NCBI GenBank assembly: GCA_005502805.1
Contig: SCMY01000018.1
Location: forward strand, 1 to 64,000
Reading direction: 5' to 3'
From: Rhizobiales bacterium 2SD
GTDB lineage: Bacteria; Pseudomonadota; Alphaproteobacteria; Rhizobiales; Beijerinckiaceae
DNA: 64,000 nt
Shown here: in pieces, positions 60,095 to 64,000 of the stretch
How positions within the stretch are numbered: position 1 is the stretch's first letter
Layout of the letters: each line of letters begins with the position of its first letter
Translations under genes and position numbers: made by a program
Notes under the pieces: generated by a model
Database searches by the model: none
Told to the model about the DNA's origin: nothing
The model's input: only the letters and a program-made list of their open reading frames with translations

Positions 60095-61675
60095 TCACAG
60101 CAGCGGCCTCATCGTGATGGCGAGCTCGCGCGTGCCACCATAATCGATTTTTCCATTGCCGAGGACGGGAATCACCGCAGTGACCAGGATCGCCTTGGGC
60201 AGCCACAATTCCGGGAAACCCTGGCGTTTGGCCTCGTCCTGCAGGGCTTTCTTCTCGGCATCGGGTTTTTCGGTGACGAGAACGAGCTGCTCGCCCTTGC
60301 GCGCATCCGGCAGCGCCACGACCACGTGATTGTGACCGGGCCAGAGCCCTGCGACCATCGATTCGACCGCCGCCAGCGAGACCATCTCGCCGCCGAGCTT
60401 GGCGAAGCGCCGCGCCCTGCCCTTGATGGTGACGAAGCCGTCATCGATCGAAACGATGTCGCCGGTGTCGTGCCAGCCGCCCTCCGGCGGCACGATCGAG
60501 CCGGGATTGTCGGCGTTGAGATAGCCCAGCATCACGTTCGGCCCCTTGACGCAGAGCCGCCCGCCCTCGCTGATGCCCTCGACCGGTTCGAGCTTCGCCG
60601 TGATGCCGGGTAGCAGCCGCCCGACGCTGCCATCCTTCATCGCCACCGGCGTGTTGCAGGCCAGGACCGGCGAGCATTCGGTGCAGCCATAGCCCTCGAG
60701 GATGGTGGTGCCGTAGGGCGCCCAGAGCTTGCGCGTCTCCGGCTTCACCCGCTCGGCCCCGGCCACGACATAGCGCACGCTTTTGAGGTCGCCCTCATCG
60801 GCGGCGCGGGCATAGCCCTGGAGAAAGGTGTCGGTGGCGAACAGGAAGGTCGCAGCCGTTTCGCCGATCAGCTTCGGCACCTGCTTGTAGTGCAGCGGGC
60901 TCGGATAGAGCACGACCTTCATGCCGTGGATCAGCGGCATCAGCAGTCCTGCCGTCAGGCCGAAGGAGTGGAAGGCCGGCAGCGGGTTCATGACGATGTC
61001 GCGCTCGCTGAGGAAGCCGGCGGCGAGCTGGAAGATCTGGTTGGCGTTGGAGACGAGGTTGGCATGGCTCAGCACCACGCCCTTGGGCTTGCCCTCGGTG
61101 CCGGAGGTGAAGAGCACGACGGCGGGATCGTCCGGCTTGGCGGCATGGCGCGCATGCACCGTTCCGGGCACCAGGGAGGCGAGCGCGCCGATCGCCTTGT
61201 CGAGACTGGTCAGCTCCTTGCGGACATCCTCAAGATAGATCACCCGCCGCCCGGGCGCGAGCGCCTCGACGATGTCGTCGAGCTTGGCCTGGTCGATGAA
61301 GCGGCGCGAGGTGACGATGGTCGAGATCGGCCCGATCTCGCAAGCCGCCGCCAGGTTCTTCAGGCCGGCGGTGAAATTCAGCAGCGCCGGCACGCGGCCA
61401 TAAGCCGAGAGCCCGAACAGTGTCACCGCCATGCCTTGCACATTGGGCAGCATCAGCCCGATCGTCTCGCCAGGCTTCGTCAACGCCGAAAGCTTGCGGC
61501 CGAGCACCAGCGCGCCCAGCACCAGATTGCCATAGCTGAGCGGCTTGCGTTCCGGGTCCTCCAGCGCGACGCGGCCTTTGCCATGCCGCGCGATCGCTGA
61601 CAGCAGCGCCTGGAACAACGTCATCCGGGCGCCTTCGACGTCAAAGGGCTGTGCCGGCAGTTCGATCGCAGCCAT
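60095..61675 (-). CDS. AMP-dependent acyl-CoA/acyl-ACP synthetase
   Basis: A 526-residue adenylating enzyme. The AMP-binding motif is VLFTSGTEGKPKGVVLSHAN; EGYGCTECSPVLA and the hinge GWHDTGDIVSIDDGFVTIKG with RARRFAKLGGEMVSLAAVES are also present; the catalytic Lys lies in NGKIDYGGTRELA. The sequence resembles the acyl-ACP synthetase half of Aas, without the acyltransferase half. It activates a fatty acid as acyl-AMP and then loads CoA or ACP. The start is ATG 61675; an upstream reading is not supported. Confidence 0.92.
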   Translation of the reverse strand: MAAIELPAQPFDVEGARMTLFQALLSAIARHGKGRVALEDPERKPLSYGNLVLGALVLGRKLSALTKPGETIGLMLPNVQGMAVTLFGLSAYGRVPALLNFTAGLKNLAAACEIGPISTIVTSRRFIDQAKLDDIVEALAPGRRVIYLEDVRKELTSLDKAIGALASLVPGTVHARHAAKPDDPAVVLFTSGTEGKPKGVVLSHANLVSNANQIFQLAAGFLSERDIVMNPLPAFHSFGLTAGLLMPLIHGMKVVLYPSPLHYKQVPKLIGETAATFLFATDTFLQGYARAADEGDLKSVRYVVAGAERVKPETRKLWAPYGTTILEGYGCTECSPVLACNTPVAMKDGSVGRLLPGITAKLEPVEGISEGGRLCVKGPNVMLGYLNADNPGSIVPPEGGWHDTGDIVSIDDGFVTIKGRARRFAKLGGEMVSLAAVESMVAGLWPGHNHVVVALPDARKGEQLVLVTEKPDAEKKALQDEAKRQGFPELWLPKAILVTAVIPVLGNGKIDYGGTRELAITMRPLL

Positions 61676-61934
61676 CGCGCCTTGCGCTCCCGGTTCGTCT
61701 CTCTCCACAGCGGAAGGTAGCGATCCGGTGCATGGTTGCAATGCGCCTGGCGCGGCAGCCATGCTGCGGCGCAGCAAAAATCACCTCGAAACCGCCGTCA
61801 TCTCAACGATCCTCAAATGGCGGCGATGCAATCGCCGAAATTTTACGAAGAAGCCGTTCATCACGTCGCGCCATCGTCATTGAGATCGGGCATACTTGTC
61901 GCTATCTCCGGTTGCGGAGCTGGGGACTGCAGCC

Positions 61935-62459
61935 GTGCCGACCGTTTCGAAACAGATCATCGCCATCGTCGCCCTGGCGGCGGCTTCAGTGGCGGCCTCG
62001 CCGGCCAGCGCAGCCGGCTTCTGGGAGACGCTGTTCGGCGTCCCGCAGCGCCGCGCCGTCGCCCCGATGCCCGAAGACAATCCGCTGCACATGACGGTAC
62101 GGCCGAAGCGCAAGAAGGCCGCGACCACGCTCGACGCCGGCAAGGACGGGCCGAAGCCGAAGCTCGTCAAGCCGATGGAGTATGCCAACGACCCGTTCTG
62201 GTACCTCAAGGACGAGACGCTGAAGAAGGGCGATATCATCGTCCTGAAGGACCGCGTCGTGGTCTTCGACGGCGGCGCCCGCGCCTATGCCAACTTCGCC
62301 AGCTTCCAGACCAGCAAGCTGCTCTCGGCCAAGGCCAAGAGCCAGCTCAAATACCTGGTCTCGACGCCGCGCGACAATTACACGGTCTGGGAGCCGGTCC
62401 AGTCGATTTCGGACCGCAACACCAGCGCCTCGGCCGAGTTGTCGGAGCGCGTGCGCTGA
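61935..62459 (+). CDS. Secreted protein of unknown function (174 residues)
   Basis: A GTG (61935) starts MPTVSKQIIAIVALAAASVA, a signal peptide ending near ASAAG. The mature part has FWETLFGVPQRRAV and then KPMEYANDPFWYLKDETLKK and GDIIVLKDRVVVFDGGARAY, ending in SISDRNTSASAELSERVR. It is similar in outline to small periplasmic proteins that occur in Rhizobiales. Not recognised further. Confidence 0.72.
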   Translation: MPTVSKQIIAIVALAAASVAASPASAAGFWETLFGVPQRRAVAPMPEDNPLHMTVRPKRKKAATTLDAGKDGPKPKLVKPMEYANDPFWYLKDETLKKGDIIVLKDRVVVFDGGARAYANFASFQTSKLLSAKAKSQLKYLVSTPRDNYTVWEPVQSISDRNTSASAELSERVR

Positions 62460-62608
62460 GCAGAGCATGGCGCCTGCGCCATCGCATTCCCGTCGCATTG
62501 ATACCTTCGAACGGTCAGACCGGCGACAGAGGCTGACCGGATTTCCCATCTAGCGTCGCTCCGCATCGGGCATTCGCCCCTCCCTCCAGCCGTGGAAAGG
62601 AGCAGACG

Positions 62609-62968
62609 ATGCGTGAGCTCGCCAGAGCCATAGGCCTGTCCTTCACGCTGTTCGCCGTGGCCGCCGCGGCGCAAGATCTGTCGCCGTCCCGCCCCGGCTA
62701 CGACAGTCCGGGCTTGCAGGATCCCTCCGCGATCCGCAACGCCACGGTGATCGAACGCCGCTCCTTGCCGCCGCAATTGCGCGTCCAGGTCGACAGCGCC
62801 GTTGCGCAGGCCAGTCCCGACGATCTGTATCAGCTCCGGCAAACGATCGAGGCCATCCCCGTCGCCACCAGGGCCTTGCAGGCCAAAGGCATGAATTCGG
62901 CTGCGATCATCGCTGCAGCGCTCGATGAGGACGGCGACCTGACCCTGATCGCCGAAGAGTCGATCTGA
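62609..62968 (+). CDS. Small secreted hypothetical protein (119 residues)
   Basis: A signal peptide (1-22; IGLSFTLFAVAAAAQ) is followed by a short polar protein with PQLRVQVDSAVAQASPDDLY and a C-terminal acidic end. AAAGGAG lies six bases before the ATG, so translation is likely. No family was recognised. Confidence 0.7.
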   Translation: MRELARAIGLSFTLFAVAAAAQDLSPSRPGYDSPGLQDPSAIRNATVIERRSLPPQLRVQVDSAVAQASPDDLYQLRQTIEAIPVATRALQAKGMNSAAIIAAALDEDGDLTLIAEESI

Positions 62969-63054
62969 GGGACGACCGCGTGCCCGTCCCGAACCACGGG
63001 CAGTTGGGCGCTCCTGCCCCATCCGAGAGCAGCGCCACATCGAAAGGATCGATC

Positions 63055-63345
63055 ATGAAGCTGACCGAAGAGCGTATCGACCGCGCCTTGCACCAGATCG
63101 AAGCTCAGGCCGTGCCTGAGAATCATCCGGTGACGTTCCAGCTCAGCGAACTGTTCGGCGAGCACACCTTCTTCCTCGATGCCGGTGGACTGGCCATCAT
63201 CGAGCCGGTGAAGGCCGACGGCAACGCCAACATCACGGGGCGCGTGGTCAAGCTCGCCAGATGGGGCGACGAAAGCCGCAGAAATCTCGCACCGCACGAG
63301 CCCGAGTTCACCGACATCGTCGTAGCGCTCGACAAGGCGGCTTGA
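63055..63345 (+). CDS. Small cytosolic hypothetical protein (96 residues)
   Basis: ATG after CGAAAGGATCGATC. The product is a small alpha/beta protein (IDRALHQIEAQAVPENHPVT, FQLSELFGEHTFFLDAGGLA) with no signal or membrane segment. Not recognised. It lies 86 bases after the 119-residue gene and may be co-transcribed. Confidence 0.7.
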   Translation: MKLTEERIDRALHQIEAQAVPENHPVTFQLSELFGEHTFFLDAGGLAIIEPVKADGNANITGRVVKLARWGDESRRNLAPHEPEFTDIVVALDKAA

Positions 63346-63359
63346 GGGCGCGCCGTTGA

Positions 63360-63394
63360 TGCCCCCCAGCCCCTCTCCTTCCAGGAAAGGGGCT
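63360..63394. terminator. Hairpin after the 96-residue gene, putative bidirectional terminator
   Basis: CAGCCCCTCTCCTT and AGGAAAGGGGCTG pair across a short loop at about 63365-63394. It lies between two convergent genes. Confidence 0.6.
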
Positions 63395-63433
63395 GGCCTG
63401 GGCGGTCCGCTAGGCGGCATCGGCGCCGGCGGC

Positions 63434-64000
63434 TCAGGCCAGCCCCAGCACGAGGCCGACCAGTTCCGGTTGGCTGGAGGTCTGCGTCTTGGCGAAGATA
63501 TGGTGCAGATGCGTCTGCGCCGTTGCGTAACCGATGCCGACGACCCTCGCCGCCGCTTGCAGTCCCTTGCCGTCCAGCACGGCCTTGAGCAGCCGCGTCT
63601 CCGCCGGGGTGAACTGATAGACCTTGGCGGCACGCTCGGCTGCCTGCTGCCTGTCGGCCGCTGCCGGCACCCGGATGGTCACCATGCAACCGAGATTCTC
63701 GGCAAGCGGCAGCACCGCGCCGATGCCGGGGCGAAGCGGAACCACCGTCGCGCATAGCGGCCGTTCGTTGTCCCGGACGACACCGACATCGATGGCCGGC
63801 GCGACCGCTCCCTTCGCCAGCACGCGCTGAATGGCCTCCTGCAGCGCTGGCCGGCCAGTATCGCGCCGTGCCGCAAGGCCATTCGGCGTCAGGCGCAGCA
63901 CGCCCTCGGCAAAGAGCCGATCAGCCGGAGCGCTGGTATAGGCGACCCTGCCAGCTTCGTTCAGCAGGATGACCGCGGCGCCGAGCCGGTTCGCCAGCGC
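63434..64000 (-). CDS. LuxR-family transcriptional regulator, C-terminal part (truncated by window)
   Basis: About 188 codons ending at the TGA at 63434, with the N-terminal part outside the window. The C-terminal LuxR domain is clear (YQFTPAETRLLKAVLDGKGL, QAAARVVGIGYATAQTHLHH, IFAKTQTSSQPELVG). The region before it (LANRLGAAVILLNEAGRVAY) looks like a PAS domain, as in the LuxR protein at 24340-25461. Full architecture cannot be seen. Confidence 0.85.
   Translation of the reverse strand, partial: ALANRLGAAVILLNEAGRVAYTSAPADRLFAEGVLRLTPNGLAARRDTGRPALQEAIQRVLAKGAVAPAIDVGVVRDNERPLCATVVPLRPGIGAVLPLAENLGCMVTIRVPAAADRQQAAERAAKVYQFTPAETRLLKAVLDGKGLQAAARVVGIGYATAQTHLHHIFAKTQTSSQPELVGLVLGLA

Overview
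This is GC-rich chromosomal DNA from an alphaproteobacterium. It most likely belongs to the Hyphomicrobiales (Rhizobiales), and the gene mix is reminiscent of Bosea and its relatives. That is an inference from the valS - PopZ - TolC - Pcm neighbourhood, a CHCC zinc-finger protein, alphaproteobacterial dispersed palindromes and the codon bias; no 16S rRNA is present. Most of the window is ordinary core and shell genome. It is interrupted by one integrated element at about 30.8-46.5 kb.

Left arm (1-30.4 kb): the 5' end of tuf; a DUF2165 membrane protein; a SelW-like redox protein; cysE; an alpha/beta hydrolase; a DUF1624 membrane protein; a CHCC zinc-finger protein; an FAD monooxygenase; a chromate module on the minus strand (rhodanese-ChrB fusion, ChrA, PPOX-family protein); a CBS/HlyC membrane protein; a DUF938 methyltransferase; a two-gene unit pairing an SH3 protein with an unusual EF-hand/L,D-transpeptidase-like protein; a YqaA/DedA protein; PhoD; then valS, popZ, a TolC-family gene and pcm. 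An OmpA-family protein, a LuxR regulator, two tandem paralogous RTX repeat proteins and an unrecognised 366-residue protein follow.

Mobile island (30,815-46,540): tRNA-Asn(GTT) carries the attachment site. A P4-type tyrosine integrase follows at once, and an exact 18-bp copy of the tRNA 3' end lies at 46,523-46,540, so both ends are defined. Inside is a tightly packed, mostly 4-nt-overlapping set of genes. It includes an S49 prohead-type protease, a tail-assembly-chaperone-like protein and a 947-residue tail tape measure protein. No terminase, portal, major capsid or tail tube can be seen. An XRE repressor with paired CTTGA-N7-TCAAG operators and an apparently leaderless start controls a divergent Tat-signal gene. 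The attR end carries an AT-richer minus-strand cassette: a 346-residue soluble protein overlapping a four-helix membrane protein. It looks like defence or toxin-type cargo, but I could not match it to a known system. The element reads as a phage satellite or stripped prophage rather than a full phage.

Right arm (46.6-64 kb): a VanZ-like protein; a methyl-accepting chemotaxis protein split by one in-frame amber codon; an AraC regulator; a glutathione S-transferase behind a palindromic operator; a duplicated-domain secreted protein; a VOC protein; then a thiamin salvage locus (tenA, TPP riboswitch, ThiX-like permease, ThiY-like binding protein). It continues with an Fsr-type MFS exporter, an enolase-superfamily enzyme, tRNA-Leu(TAA), a DUF1190 protein, an acyl-CoA/ACP synthetase, three small secreted or cytosolic proteins and the C-terminal part of a LuxR regulator cut by the window end.
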